Source: Brevibacillus brevis (GTDB lineage Bacteria > Bacillota > Bacilli > Brevibacillales > Brevibacillaceae). From it: a stretch of 64,000 bases of DNA. Location: positions 5,977,501 to 6,041,500 of the forward strand of contig NZ_LR134338.1 of NCBI RefSeq assembly GCF_900637055.1, written 5' to 3'. Shown here piece by piece: positions 33,441 to 42,962 of the stretch. The notes beneath the pieces are model-generated. The model ran no database searches, was not told the DNA's origin, and saw only the letters and a list, made by a program, of their open reading frames with translations. Positions within the stretch are counted from its first letter, which is position 1, and each line of letters starts with the position of its first letter. Made by a program: the position numbers and the translations under genes.

Positions 33441-34574
33441 CTACGCGCGCGTTTTGATAACAGACCATGCAGATACGTCAAACGGCTTCGGCAATGGACG
33501 GCTCTTCACAATAAGAGATTTCACATCGGTCTCATGGTTGACTGTTACCTTTGTCGCACGAGGCCCTGCTACAGTAACATAGTTGATACTACCTTCTGGG
33601 ATGAAGGTATTTGCACCGTACAAAAGTTCCCCAATATTTCGTGGCGCGACAATGACCTTTTCGGGGTCGATGTATGGTTTAAGAGACTGCGTTGTGTCAT
33701 CATAGTACCACGCATCATATCGGTACACATCGAGTCCAAGTTCGGTTAAACGGCCAATGTAAGTATAACCATTTCCATTCTCAATGCTGAGCTGGGGATT
33801 GATCGTTCCGAATTGCGCGTATCGCAGGTCCATAAACTTCGTCATGAAATTATCGTCTGCTCGAAGATTAGCCCACGCCTCATCACCAAGGAGGGCGACA
33901 GTTGGATTGTATCCAGCCTTTCGAGATTTTCTGACCGCTTCCTCCAAGTCTTCATACTTTTTGGACGTAGTCTGGTTCCATTGGCTTCCGGATGTAAGGT
34001 TGATCATGTTGTCAAACCCAAAGTCGATGGTATCAGTACGAACAACCGTTGCGGCATCATCAATGTAACCGGATACTGTTACTTTACCCGTCTGCAGAAG
34101 TTCTGCACCCATTAACTCTTCGCGGCGCGTGACCATGTCGGAGAGCTCCAAAAAGTCGCGGTTCATCTGTTGTACAGCCCGCTCATCTGGCGACATACCG
34201 CCAAATACCGCTTCCCCAGGCATGCGAGTTTGTAGCATGCTGATGTCAATTGGGGAAGATAGGTTGATAAAAGGTGGCGTATAAATTTTCGTTTCAAATC
34301 CATCTCGCTTGATATTAATTGGCATACTGCCTTCTGCAACAAGTGGTGCAACACGTTGGCGGTTTTTGTAGAAATCCACTAGAACATGCTTTGTATCGAA
34401 AGTCTCCTCTCCAGGGAAGAACATGTCCCGAAGGAACGTTGTAACTGGCATTCTTCGTTGAAACGAAGGAAGCATGGTTTGTGGTTCGTAGATGCTGATG
34501 CTGCCACCTGTAACGGTTGCGGTATTTTGTGGACTCATAAAGCGTCCTGCAATGGCGGATTGTCTAATTTTCAC
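33441..34574 (-). CDS. Phage major capsid protein E (lambda gpE-like)
   Basis: A 377-residue HK97-fold capsid protein of the lambda E branch. TTFLRDMFFPGEETFDTKHV, PINIKRDGFETKIYTPPFIN and the C-terminal ITVAGPRATKVTVN-like region (here VAGPRATKVTVNHETDVKSL) are typical. It pairs with the decoration protein gene directly upstream. It forms the icosahedral shell. Confidence 0.9.
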   Translation of the reverse strand: MKIRQSAIAGRFMSPQNTATVTGGSISIYEPQTMLPSFQRRMPVTTFLRDMFFPGEETFDTKHVLVDFYKNRQRVAPLVAEGSMPINIKRDGFETKIYTPPFINLSSPIDISMLQTRMPGEAVFGGMSPDERAVQQMNRDFLELSDMVTRREELMGAELLQTGKVTVSGYIDDAATVVRTDTIDFGFDNMINLTSGSQWNQTTSKKYEDLEEAVRKSRKAGYNPTVALLGDEAWANLRADDNFMTKFMDLRYAQFGTINPQLSIENGNGYTYIGRLTELGLDVYRYDAWYYDDTTQSLKPYIDPEKVIVAPRNIGELLYGANTFIPEGSINYVTVAGPRATKVTVNHETDVKSLIVKSRPLPKPFDVSAWSVIKTRA

Positions 34575-34580
34575 GGTTGT

Positions 34581-34955
34581 TTACCCCCGATCAGTTTTGT
34601 AATGAATATTGACAGTGCGAAGTTCATCTTTGTGGTTAGCCACTGAGTCGCCGGCAGCAACTTTCAGGGCCTCATACCGGAAAACACCCGTTTTATACGC
34701 TACTGCGTTTACATCAGCTCCGGTTGTATCCACGTCCTCAGATAAAACCAATGACGCGATCTGACTACCGTCTGTTGCTGCTTTATTTACCAACGCATAT
34801 TTCCCGTTGGCTGTGATCTTGCCGAGTACCGATCCGCATTTGAGCTTCCCTTGACCAGCAAGTAATGTCACTGCCGTGGTCATTGCGGACACTTCCGTTC
34901 CCGCGAAAAAGGACTGATTATCTACCGTGCCAAATGTAGTAGAAATGGTTGTCAT
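34581..34955 (-). CDS. Head decoration protein D (lambda gpD-like)
   Basis: 124 residues: LLAGQGKLKCGSVLGKITAN, VLSEDVDTTGADVNAVAYKT and GVFRYEALKV are the hallmark of lambda D/P21 SHP. It stabilises the expanded capsid. Position between protease and capsid E is canonical. Confidence 0.9.
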   Translation of the reverse strand: MTTISTTFGTVDNQSFFAGTEVSAMTTAVTLLAGQGKLKCGSVLGKITANGKYALVNKAATDGSQIASLVLSEDVDTTGADVNAVAYKTGVFRYEALKVAAGDSVANHKDELRTVNIHYKTDRG

Positions 34956-34967
34956 GGTTATTCCTCC

Positions 34968-36053
34968 TTATCTTTGTAGGCGTTGCATTGAATGTGCGTG
35001 TGCGAGTTGCTGGAAAACTGCATTTACGTCTTTCAAGTTGTTTAAGTCATACTCTTTTTCCATGTTTTGTTGTTGTGATTGAGCTGTCACATCAAGAGCT
35101 CCAGACGCTTGATTAGCTGCTACTGCCGCATTGAATAGGCCGTTATTGATCATCTTGCCCTCTTGCATAGCCTTGAGAGCAAGATCAGCGGCTGTCATTG
35201 GGTTTTCCCCATACTTCGCCTCGTTGACCAAAGCAGGATCGATATTTGCTGCAATAGCGTCAATGGCGCGAAGGCGCTCCCTCTCTTGTGCAGTTGCATC
35301 TTGAGTATTTTGTGCCTGATTCGGTACGGGTGGTTGTGGTGCTGCATTTGATGCTGTCGGTGGTTGTGGATCGATTACTTGTGTTTGATTGGTTACTTGC
35401 ATAAAGCTCGCTCCTTCCGTTTGGAACTTCATAATTTCATTTCGGACACGGTCTATCACCTGTTGGGGAATCATTTCGATGCCTGCATGTGCGACAGCAC
35501 TAAGCTGATTCGAATCGTCGAACATAATTTCATCGATAAACCCTTTTGCCAATGCTTCTTGTGCCGTCATCCACGTTTCTCGGTTCATGAGGGTACTCAA
35601 TTCGTTCTGAGACAACCCTGTTTTTAGCCGGTATGCATTCGCAATGGACTTATCGACCGCTTGGAGAAAATCCGCTGTGTGCCGATGCTCCCACTTATCT
35701 CCCTGAGTCCGAGTCTTGGCGTTGTGAATCATGAATTGTGCCGTCGGTGACATTCTGACCTTCTTTCCGCCCATGGACGCGACAGAAGCAGCACTAGCTG
35801 CCACACCGACGATTTGGACGTCAACACTAGCTGGATGACTTTTCAGCATGGTATAGATTTCACTGCCCGAATAAACATCACCTCCACCTGAGTTGATAAT
35901 GACCTCAAGATCATCGCCGTTTGCTTCCGCGATCGCTTTTGATATTTTTCCAGGGCTTGTCGCATCCATTTCGAATAAGTCATAAATCCATTGATGATCA
36001 TTCGGTATGATTACGCCTCTAACTTCAATCCGTTTTGGCATTTTGTTTGTCAC
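34968..36053 (-). CDS. Head maturation protease, ClpP-type, with scaffold tail
   Basis: The 361 residues contain an N-terminal ClpP-like protease domain (about 1-190). VIINSGGGDVYSGSEIYTML carries the oxyanion Gly region, VGVAASAASVASMGG the nucleophile Ser, and QFMIHNA the His. A Gln-rich scaffold segment (about 215-340) follows. It cleaves scaffold during prohead maturation, like lambda C/Nu3. The start lies inside the portal gene end (29-base overlap). Confidence 0.85.
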   Translation of the reverse strand: MTNKMPKRIEVRGVIIPNDHQWIYDLFEMDATSPGKISKAIAEANGDDLEVIINSGGGDVYSGSEIYTMLKSHPASVDVQIVGVAASAASVASMGGKKVRMSPTAQFMIHNAKTRTQGDKWEHRHTADFLQAVDKSIANAYRLKTGLSQNELSTLMNRETWMTAQEALAKGFIDEIMFDDSNQLSAVAHAGIEMIPQQVIDRVRNEIMKFQTEGASFMQVTNQTQVIDPQPPTASNAAPQPPVPNQAQNTQDATAQERERLRAIDAIAANIDPALVNEAKYGENPMTAADLALKAMQEGKMINNGLFNAAVAANQASGALDVTAQSQQQNMEKEYDLNNLKDVNAVFQQLAHAHSMQRLQR

Positions 36054-37677
36054 CTCCTTTCATGCCCGGAATATGTGCTTGTGGCAGGTTCCGACGTGCC
36101 TCCCACTCGCGCGTCAGCACGTCAATATTGCTATCCCAATCCATCCCTGTGAGCTCCGCCGTTTCCCGTTCGTGCGTGCTAAATCCGTTGTTGATTCGTT
36201 TCACGGCAGCATCCACTTCTTTCTCAGGATCGATTTGACCAGGACTTGGTCCAATCCAAATGGCTTGGCTCCAAAGCTTTCGCATGACTGGATCGCTAAA
36301 GAATCCAGGTGCCTTAATACGTCCAGTTGCCACGGCCTCAAACAACCACGTCTCGTAGGTCGGCTGACAGAAATCATGGGAGAACCAATCACGACGGTCC
36401 CGGAAGGATCTCCACGCTTGCAAGAGTGCAGCTCGACTCGCTGAATAGCTACTGTTGAACACAGAAAGGAGCACTTCATATGGCATGTCCAGCGCTGCGC
36501 CTGCTAACTGCGCCATGATCTTTGTAAACGAATCAAATCCAGCATTCGGATGCGTAGGATCGCCAAAGGTCACTTCCTCGCCTTCTGCCAACATGTTGAT
36601 GGTTCCCGGCCCCAACTCGTAACTGGAGAGTCGTTCCTCTGGCGACAGTTTCAATTGCTCACTTTCAGGAATGGGATTGGTAAACGGTATTTCGTTTTTT
36701 GCTCCTTCTTTTCGTGTAATAAAGGCAGCGAAAAAACTATTGATGATCGCCGCTGCAATCTCTGCCTCGGCATAACGGTCCATTTGTTTGACTTGCTCGA
36801 TGACAGGTGCGAGATACGGTACACCGCGATATTGCTCTGCCCTCTCCGCATCCATCACAAAAAGCACGTTAGGTAATCCGGAAACCGGATTCTGTGCCTC
36901 AACGCGCGTCCATTGTGTTCTATGTCCTTGTGGAATCGTACTGTTCGGGTGCTTATTGCTTATCCAGTAAGCGATCACTTTACCGTTCGGGTCTGTCTCC
37001 ACTCCATTTCGGATAGCACGGCCATCTGATAACTCCACATATTCTGAAAGCGAGAATCCCTCGGTAGTAAGTATTGGCGAGTATCCTTGCGTATGATTGG
37101 GATTGTTTAGCCTGTCCCCTTCAATGAGGTGGAGCCGCATGCGATATGGATTTAGCCGCTCTGCGGCATCTGCATATTTCATAACAGCAAGGGCATCACC
37201 GTTCAGCAGCCATCCGGTCAACATGATCCGTTGTGCATCGTAGAAATCATTCAGCCCAGTGTTATCGATCTTGGATGATGCCCAAAGATTAAATTCAAAC
37301 TCTGTACGATCTTCCCACTCTTTTGCCTGCTCCGCCGTAATACCAAGTAAACGGTAATTGAGTTGGCATTTGAGTGTGAGTCCTGAGCCCACAACGTTCG
37401 ACTGATTTTTCTTAATGGCTCCTGTAGCCAGACCCCCTCCCATATAAAGGTCGCGGCTGCGTTCCCGAAGTACAGCGAGGTTTTGCCCGATGTCCTCTTG
37501 CGGACTTTTACTATCGCTGTTCCAGCCTTTCATTGAGTTTTTTCTCCGACTGGCTCCGCTATTCGAATAACCGCTATTCGTAACCTTCCGCAATGCCGAT
37601 AGCTTTGCGCGATTTACTTCTCGTTTTAGCGCCATGGTAGGCGAAAGCCATTCTATTGTTTTGTCAATGAACCTCAC
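36025..37677 (-). CDS. Phage portal protein (lambda gpB-like)
   Basis: A 550-residue portal subunit. NVVGSGLTLKCQLNYRLLGI, LLNGDALAVMKYADAAERLN, HLIEGDRLNNP and the C-terminal region around SFRDRRDWFSHDFCQPTYET are typical of Phage_portal_2. It forms the dodecameric DNA gate. The start is GTG. Confidence 0.9.
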   Translation of the reverse strand: MRFIDKTIEWLSPTMALKREVNRAKLSALRKVTNSGYSNSGASRRKNSMKGWNSDSKSPQEDIGQNLAVLRERSRDLYMGGGLATGAIKKNQSNVVGSGLTLKCQLNYRLLGITAEQAKEWEDRTEFEFNLWASSKIDNTGLNDFYDAQRIMLTGWLLNGDALAVMKYADAAERLNPYRMRLHLIEGDRLNNPNHTQGYSPILTTEGFSLSEYVELSDGRAIRNGVETDPNGKVIAYWISNKHPNSTIPQGHRTQWTRVEAQNPVSGLPNVLFVMDAERAEQYRGVPYLAPVIEQVKQMDRYAEAEIAAAIINSFFAAFITRKEGAKNEIPFTNPIPESEQLKLSPEERLSSYELGPGTINMLAEGEEVTFGDPTHPNAGFDSFTKIMAQLAGAALDMPYEVLLSVFNSSYSASRAALLQAWRSFRDRRDWFSHDFCQPTYETWLFEAVATGRIKAPGFFSDPVMRKLWSQAIWIGPSPGQIDPEKEVDAAVKRINNGFSTHERETAELTGMDWDSNIDVLTREWEARRNLPQAHIPGMKGGDKQNAKTD

Positions 37678-37692
37678 AAATTACTCACCACC

Positions 37693-37968
37693 TTACAAGT
37701 CTCGATAGATGACTCGAAATGCCCTACGCTTTGATGGACTCTCACCCGCTGTTAGTGCATTTTCCAGTTCGTTTTTCCGATCTTGTAGCTTCTCGATCTC
37801 ATCCTTAATGAGTTTCAAGTCGCCGCGACGCAAATTCCTTGACCCAATCCGGTATTCCTGTGCGCCTGTTAAAATGGCCGTTTCAGCCTCGTAGTATTTA
37901 CTCAGGCGGTCTTTAACAATTTCCAGCTCATCTTGCACCCTTTTTTGCTGTCCTGGATCATAAGTCAT
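37693..37968 (-). CDS. gpW-like head-tail joining small protein (DUF6148-like)
   Basis: A helical 91-residue protein. AILTGAQEYRIGSRNLRRGD and DLKLIKDEIEKLQ match the DUF6148/gpW-like proteins found between terminase and portal in lambda-like heads. It probably plugs the connector after packaging. Confidence 0.75.
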   Translation of the reverse strand: MTYDPGQQKRVQDELEIVKDRLSKYYEAETAILTGAQEYRIGSRNLRRGDLKLIKDEIEKLQDRKNELENALTAGESPSKRRAFRVIYRDL

Positions 37969-37981
37969 CCATCCTTCCTCC

Positions 37982-39820
37982 TCACCATAGTTTTGAGCGC
38001 TTGACTAGACCCTTTGCCTTTTGCCCCGTTATTTGGTTTGCTGCAGGTGTATTTTTTACTGCGGGTTCAGTTTCTCGCAAGCGTTTTTCAAGTCCTTCAA
38101 AGTCTGGTTTCAGCAAACGCAACGCTGCGAGACCATAGACCCGTAAATCCAGCGGCTCATTCCTCTTGTCTTTGGCTACATTTTCCCAAACCGTGACCGT
38201 TTGGCCATTCTTTTTTCGAAACACTTGCCGCTCAGAAACAAGACCTTTGAAATAAATCTGATCATATCCACGCTCTTCCTCAATCGGGAAATGAAAATAG
38301 TGTGAACCAGGTTCCGCGATATGCAAACGCTGCATGATCGTCGTTTTCCCTGAATCCACACCAAGGAGGATAAGCGGAAGCTTGTATTTGTTGTTTTTTG
38401 AAACCTTCCGGATTAACTCAAGACCTGATCCACCTTCCCCTTTGATGGGGAAGACACGACTTTGGAGTCTCTGCCCACAATATTTATAAACTTCATCGGT
38501 GTAATGACCGCCTGAGTCAACAAAGGTACAAGCTACTATCAGTCCTGCACCATTAGCGAATTTCCAGACCCGTTCTCGCTTATCATCGAGCTCTCTCCAT
38601 GTCTGCGGATTGTCTGGATTTCCCCAGATAATTCCTTTTTCGATTCCCCAAGACTCTTCTTCTTTGCCCCAGCCGACAACTTCATACTCTAATCGGTCAT
38701 TCTGGGTGTCGACTGCCATTGTAAGGATGAGAACGCCGTTAGGTAGTTCAGCATCGTAGCTTTCTCGCCGTTCCAGGAGAATGTTTTCGTCCTGAATATC
38801 ACCGCGATCCTCCCAAGTCTCACTCAAAAGCGTATTGACGAAAACCTGCATTTGCTCGGGATTTCCTTTTTTCAACTCGTCCTGCGCGATCAAAAAGGCA
38901 TCGATCATTTCTTTCCAACGAGTCCAAGGAGACGCCAACGCGTTCATGTGGAATCCCTTTACTTTTCGTTCCGGGAATTCATGTACCCATTCACCTTTTC
39001 CAGCAATCTGCTGTTTCTTCCATTCGATTTCAGGAGAATCAAAGCCACAATGCAAGCAGCGCATCGATACGGTATCAAATATGATCCGTTTCCACTCCAA
39101 AGGTTGTACTGCCTCACACTTCGGACATGGAAGATGCCATTCACCTTTCGAAGAGTTATTGTATAACTGCTCAATCCGCGAATGACCCTTAATTGTCGGC
39201 GTAGAAGCAACTACAATTTTTCTATTGTGGAAAGTGGCTGTCCGTCTTCTTGCCAGATCCAACGCGTCCCCCTCAGAAGTTGCCTCGAATCGGTCCAACT
39301 CATCGACCAGCAATATCCTGATCGGGCGGCTTGCTAGGGAAGCGGGAGAATTACTACCCACGATGGTGATATGACCGCCCGGGAATGATTTGTGCAAAAT
39401 GGTATTTCCTGAATCTTTGGCTTTCGAATCAGCTACCTTTTTAGTCAAAACTGGCGTATCGCGTATCATTGTGCTTAGTCGATCTTTTGAAAAGCTTTTT
39501 CCCATATCTAGTGTGGGGACAACCAACATCATAGGGGACGGGTCCTGATCAATGTAATAACCGATGATGTTTTCTTGGGATAGTGTTTTACCAACCTGTG
39601 ATCCCATCATAAATACTACTTCTTCCACTTCTGGATCACTAACCGCATTCATCATGCCCTTTTGATATGGGGCCCGATCGCTTCTGTACTTCCCAGCCTC
39701 GGCTGCCGATTCAGCAGACAAATATCGGTAGGCATCTGCCCACTCAGTTATTGTCAAATCAGTAGGAGGAGAAACGATTTGGGCGATAGCCTGGAAAAGC
39801 TTACGATGTTTCTGGTCCAT
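37982..39820 (-). CDS. Terminase large subunit (lambda gpA-like)
   Basis: About 612 residues. The ATPase part has a degenerate P-loop region (MMGSQVGKTLSQENIIGYYI) and LLVDELDRFEATSEGDALDL as Walker B. A zinc-ribbon-like CPKCEAVQ then CLHCGF follows. The C-terminal nuclease carries acidic residues in VDTQNDRLEYEVVGWG and GLIVACTFVDSGGH. It cuts and packages phage DNA; GpA-type enzymes usually make cohesive ends. The start ATG at 39820 is favoured (ggtgaaga upstream); the frame is open 13 codons further. Confidence 0.9.
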   Translation of the reverse strand: MDQKHRKLFQAIAQIVSPPTDLTITEWADAYRYLSAESAAEAGKYRSDRAPYQKGMMNAVSDPEVEEVVFMMGSQVGKTLSQENIIGYYIDQDPSPMMLVVPTLDMGKSFSKDRLSTMIRDTPVLTKKVADSKAKDSGNTILHKSFPGGHITIVGSNSPASLASRPIRILLVDELDRFEATSEGDALDLARRRTATFHNRKIVVASTPTIKGHSRIEQLYNNSSKGEWHLPCPKCEAVQPLEWKRIIFDTVSMRCLHCGFDSPEIEWKKQQIAGKGEWVHEFPERKVKGFHMNALASPWTRWKEMIDAFLIAQDELKKGNPEQMQVFVNTLLSETWEDRGDIQDENILLERRESYDAELPNGVLILTMAVDTQNDRLEYEVVGWGKEEESWGIEKGIIWGNPDNPQTWRELDDKRERVWKFANGAGLIVACTFVDSGGHYTDEVYKYCGQRLQSRVFPIKGEGGSGLELIRKVSKNNKYKLPLILLGVDSGKTTIMQRLHIAEPGSHYFHFPIEEERGYDQIYFKGLVSERQVFRKKNGQTVTVWENVAKDKRNEPLDLRVYGLAALRLLKPDFEGLEKRLRETEPAVKNTPAANQITGQKAKGLVKRSKLW

Positions 39821-40310
39821 GCTCTTCACCAGTTGGCTCGACCGTGCCCTTTTCAGCAAAGTTGGTATAGTGATCGGCCAATTCTTGCAATGCTTCTTTA
39901 ATCTCTTTTTGCAATATCCCCACGATTACCGGCATTTCTGTTTCAAATTGGAGCAAAGGAGATACTTTCGATGGGATTGTGAGGCAACGCGCTTTGAACA
40001 GACCTACCATCCGCTCCAAAATCTTCACTACTTCATCTACTTGAATAAGTGACAATTCTTTTTCTGCCAGATCCAACTCAGCAATTTTTCGCTTGGCGCG
40101 TTCATGTAGCGCTTTTTCCTCGTTGTAATCGATGTCTGTATTGTCACTCAAGTGCTGAGAGTACTTGATATACCGCTGCACATTGTCGGCAAGATCGTAC
40201 TTTCCTCTGCTGAGTTGAACGAGGACGCCGTCTCTCGTGAGCGTATTTACCCATTTGGCTGTTTTTCCGATCACATCTGCAAGCTGCTGTGTGCCCACAA
40301 TCATATCCAT
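39801..40310 (-). CDS. Terminase small subunit (Nu1-like)
   Basis: About 169 residues: an N-terminal winged helix (QLADVIGKTAKWVNTLTRDG) that would bind the cos/packaging site, then a helical oligomerisation part. The start at ATG 40310 follows aaaggagag, and the frame is open 34 codons further up without a site. It overlaps gpA by 20 bases. The gap 40311-40546 shows no further gene. Confidence 0.8.
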   Translation of the reverse strand: MDMIVGTQQLADVIGKTAKWVNTLTRDGVLVQLSRGKYDLADNVQRYIKYSQHLSDNTDIDYNEEKALHERAKRKIAELDLAEKELSLIQVDEVVKILERMVGLFKARCLTIPSKVSPLLQFETEMPVIVGILQKEIKEALQELADHYTNFAEKGTVEPTGEEHGPETS

Positions 40311-40546
40311 GAATTCTCTCCTTTCTTTCGGAAGTAAAAAACAAATCGCTTCCTCTTCTTGACCCAAGGCAATTCGGGACAGTAGATGAAGCGATTTTTT
40401 CAGTAGTAGCAACGATCAGTGAATAGGAAGTGACTTTAAAATTTTGAGTCTAGCTGGATTTCGGGGCTCGCTCGACCCGCATGGTATCAGGAAGGCTGGA
40501 AGGACCCAAGCTATCTGAATTGCGTATGGTTTTAACACAATTCAAA

Positions 40547-40828
40547 TCAACGCTTGGTGTCATATATAGTCATTTGGTGCTCCCCCCCTGGGCTACGGCC
40601 TTGCTTGTCTTTTATTTGCTTGGTATCCGCCGCTATAGATTTTTGCAACTCTTGCTCCATCTTCATGAGCCATTGTAGATCGCGCACAGAGCTCACAACG
40701 ATCTTGCCGCTCTGGAAATCCTTCACCCATTGGGCAATGACCGCATGAATCACCTTTCTATATTTCTGGTTCGTATCAACAAAGTCGGTCAGCAGTTCTT
40801 CTGTTTGCTTTTTCATTGATGCCACCAC
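40547..40828 (-). CDS. Hypothetical phage protein upstream of terminase, 93 aa
   Basis: A helical, basic and hydrophilic protein. VDTNQKYRKVIHAVIAQWVK and KIVVSSVRDLQWLMKMEQEL give an amphipathic pattern. No family is recognised. An aaaggaaag site precedes the start (GTG at 40828 or 40825, ATG at 40816). Its position in front of the terminase suggests a packaging or late-regulatory link, by context only. Confidence 0.55.
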   Translation of the reverse strand: MVASMKKQTEELLTDFVDTNQKYRKVIHAVIAQWVKDFQSGKIVVSSVRDLQWLMKMEQELQKSIAADTKQIKDKQGRSPGGEHQMTIYDTKR

Positions 40829-40851
40829 AGCTTTCCTTTAAGATGGAAAAT

Positions 40852-40897
40852 GAGATAGTGGCTTGAAGAATCCGTGGCCACGGTGTTCCACTATCTC
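40852..40897. other. Nested inverted repeat around a 12-bp perfect palindrome
   Basis: gagatagtgg (40852-40861) and ccactatctc (40888-40897) are perfect 10-bp inverted arms. Inside lies the perfect palindrome ccgtggccacgg (40872-40883). It sits in the gap between the methyltransferase and a pre-terminase gene, where packaging signals are found in lambda-like phages. A second hairpin, ggagagtg / cactctcc, lies at 40921-40942. Confidence 0.6.
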
Positions 40898-40948
40898 TGC
40901 TGGGGTGACCCGGCTTGAGTGGGAGAGTGTTTCTGCACTCTCCTTTTC

Positions 40949-42166
40949 TTATGCCTTCACAGCTATTTCACCAGTGAGTTGTTCCCATCGTTTTACGATC
41001 ACATCACAATATTTGGGGTCAATCTCCATGAGGTAGGCGACCCGCTCGGTTTGCTCAGCCGCAACAAGTGTGGACCCAGAACCGCCAAAGAAGTCGACCG
41101 CGATGTCCCCACGCTTGCTGCTGTTCTGTAAAGCTCGAGCTACTAGAGCAATTGGCTTCATCGTGGGATGCTCTGCATTACGTGCTGGTTTATCGATTTC
41201 CCAGACCGTGTCCTGCTTACGGTCGCCGTACCATCGATGTGCAGCCCCCGACTTCCATCCGTAGAGAATGGGTTCGTGTCGCCAATGGTAATCCTGTCGG
41301 CCGATAGAGAAACTATTTTTTACCCAAACGAGACATTGTTTTAAAAGCCATCCTGATTCTTTCATAGCTGATTTAAAATTTGCGCCCTCCGTAGCGGCAT
41401 AACATACATAGATGGGCGCTCCCTCTTCGGATACGCGAAAGAGGTTTTGATAGACGGACACCAGAAATTCCTTGAACTGGCTGTCTGTCATCTTGTCGTT
41501 CTCAATCTTGAGGGCATCCTTCGTTTTACCGGTGTAATCCACGTTGTACGGCGGATCTGTGAAGACCATATCAGCTCGCAGCCCGTTCATGAGCATTTCC
41601 ACTTCTGCCAAATTGGTAGAGTCGCCACACATCAACCGATGTCGTCCGAGAATCCAAATGTCTCCGTGCTTTGTGACCGGTTCTTCGATTTTTGACAACT
41701 CATGCTCAACATCGAAATCATCCTCTTCCACTTCGATGTTCTCTGGCTCAAAAGAAAACGGCTCACTTTGGAACAATTCGTCCAAGTCAGCCGCATCAAA
41801 GCCAGTAAGAGAAAGATCAAAGTCTAGCACCTGCAGGTCAGTCAACAAATCGCGCAACTTGGGAAGCTCCCAATCGCCACCAATTTTGTTCAGTGCGATA
41901 TTAAGCGCCTTTTCCATTTCTGGCTCCAATTGGACGACAACGACCTCGATCTCAATCCGTCCCTGCTCGTTCACCATAATTTTGTACCGCTGATGCCCAC
42001 CAACAATATTTCCGGTGACCTCATTCCAGATTACTGGCTCGACGTATCCAAACTCTTGAATGGATCGTTTCAGCTTCTCGTATTCGGGGTCGCCGGGTTG
42101 CAAATCAACCCGCGGATTATAAGGGGCTGGGTTAATTTTAGAGACTGATATTTTACGTATATCCAT
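40949..42166 (-). CDS. ParB-like nuclease / DNA methyltransferase fusion
   Basis: About 405 residues. The N-terminal ParB/Srx-like domain (about 1-115) carries YNPRVDLQPGD, VEPVIWNE and GGHQRYK. The DNA methyltransferase follows: DPPYNVDYTG (catalytic DPPY) first, and SAM motif FFGGSGSTLVAAEQT later, with HPTMKP between, the order of a beta-class N4/N6 amino-methyltransferase. It likely protects phage DNA from host restriction; the specificity is unknown. The ATG at 42166 is set by gaaggagctgaacagt. The frame opens 39 codons earlier without a site. The 42167-42385 gap shows no gene. Confidence 0.85.
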   Translation of the reverse strand: MDIRKISVSKINPAPYNPRVDLQPGDPEYEKLKRSIQEFGYVEPVIWNEVTGNIVGGHQRYKIMVNEQGRIEIEVVVVQLEPEMEKALNIALNKIGGDWELPKLRDLLTDLQVLDFDLSLTGFDAADLDELFQSEPFSFEPENIEVEEDDFDVEHELSKIEEPVTKHGDIWILGRHRLMCGDSTNLAEVEMLMNGLRADMVFTDPPYNVDYTGKTKDALKIENDKMTDSQFKEFLVSVYQNLFRVSEEGAPIYVCYAATEGANFKSAMKESGWLLKQCLVWVKNSFSIGRQDYHWRHEPILYGWKSGAAHRWYGDRKQDTVWEIDKPARNAEHPTMKPIALVARALQNSSKRGDIAVDFFGGSGSTLVAAEQTERVAYLMEIDPKYCDVIVKRWEQLTGEIAVKA

Positions 42167-42385
42167 ACTGTTCAGCTCCTTCGTGGCGATAAAGTAAGAA
42201 TAAAGAATATTGCCAGCTTTAAAATTGCTGGATGCCTTGATACTGTTGGGCTGGTGCCGTGTTTTGTAGGTGTAATCAAACAACTACTATTCAAGCGGAA
42301 AATTATATGTTTTGTTTCACCGCAAAAAATGGGGTTGAAGCTTAGAGCCTTATGCTTTGGTTGCCTGTTGGCTTCTGGCGACCCC

Positions 42386-42880
42386 CTAGTCCAAATTAGG
42401 GTCTTCTCCTGCCTCTGTGATCTCCTGGCTGAATAGGTGCAGGAGCCACGCTTCTGCTGTCTTCCCGTTGAGAGAATACAGGGGGTTGATAGCTAATGCT
42501 GACCGTCCTTCCAAGTCAGTTCGACGCATAATTTGCAGCTCGATAAATGTCTTCACGATCTTGCGTGCTGTTGGATAGGAACAGTCTGCGATGTGGGCAA
42601 GGTCTTTGACGGTAAGTGGCGTCCCCTTTTGCCCTCGCTCATTGTCGCCTTGAAGGAGGTTAGTTCCCTCGCTGGCATAAGTTGCGATCTTCAATAAAAA
42701 GCCAGCCTCAGCGAGTGACAGCTTTCTGAGCCGTCGCTTTGCCTTTTGGCTGGCTTTGATCTTTACGAATTTTGAGCTGCGACCAACTGGACGAAATACT
42801 TTTACAATCTCGTCCGACCGGCGCAGTACTTCCTCGGTGTAGTATATTTCTCCTGTTGTTGAATCAACATACTGCCGCAC
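42386..42880 (-). CDS. Helix-turn-helix phage protein, 164 aa
   Basis: It begins MRQYVDSTTGEIYYTEE. A winged-helix region (about 85-130) contains TVKDLAHIADCSYPTARKIV, a clear recognition-helix pattern. It resembles replication- or transcription-linked phage HTH proteins. It is placed between replication and packaging genes. The exact role is unknown. Confidence 0.65.
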   Translation of the reverse strand: MRQYVDSTTGEIYYTEEVLRRSDEIVKVFRPVGRSSKFVKIKASQKAKRRLRKLSLAEAGFLLKIATYASEGTNLLQGDNERGQKGTPLTVKDLAHIADCSYPTARKIVKTFIELQIMRRTDLEGRSALAINPLYSLNGKTAEAWLLHLFSQEITEAGEDPNLD

Positions 42881-42962
42881 TACATTTCACCCACCTCCAA
42901 AGGAATATGCTCTAATTTGTCGAAATATGGTATTTATACCTATTATTCGAGGAGGAAGATAT

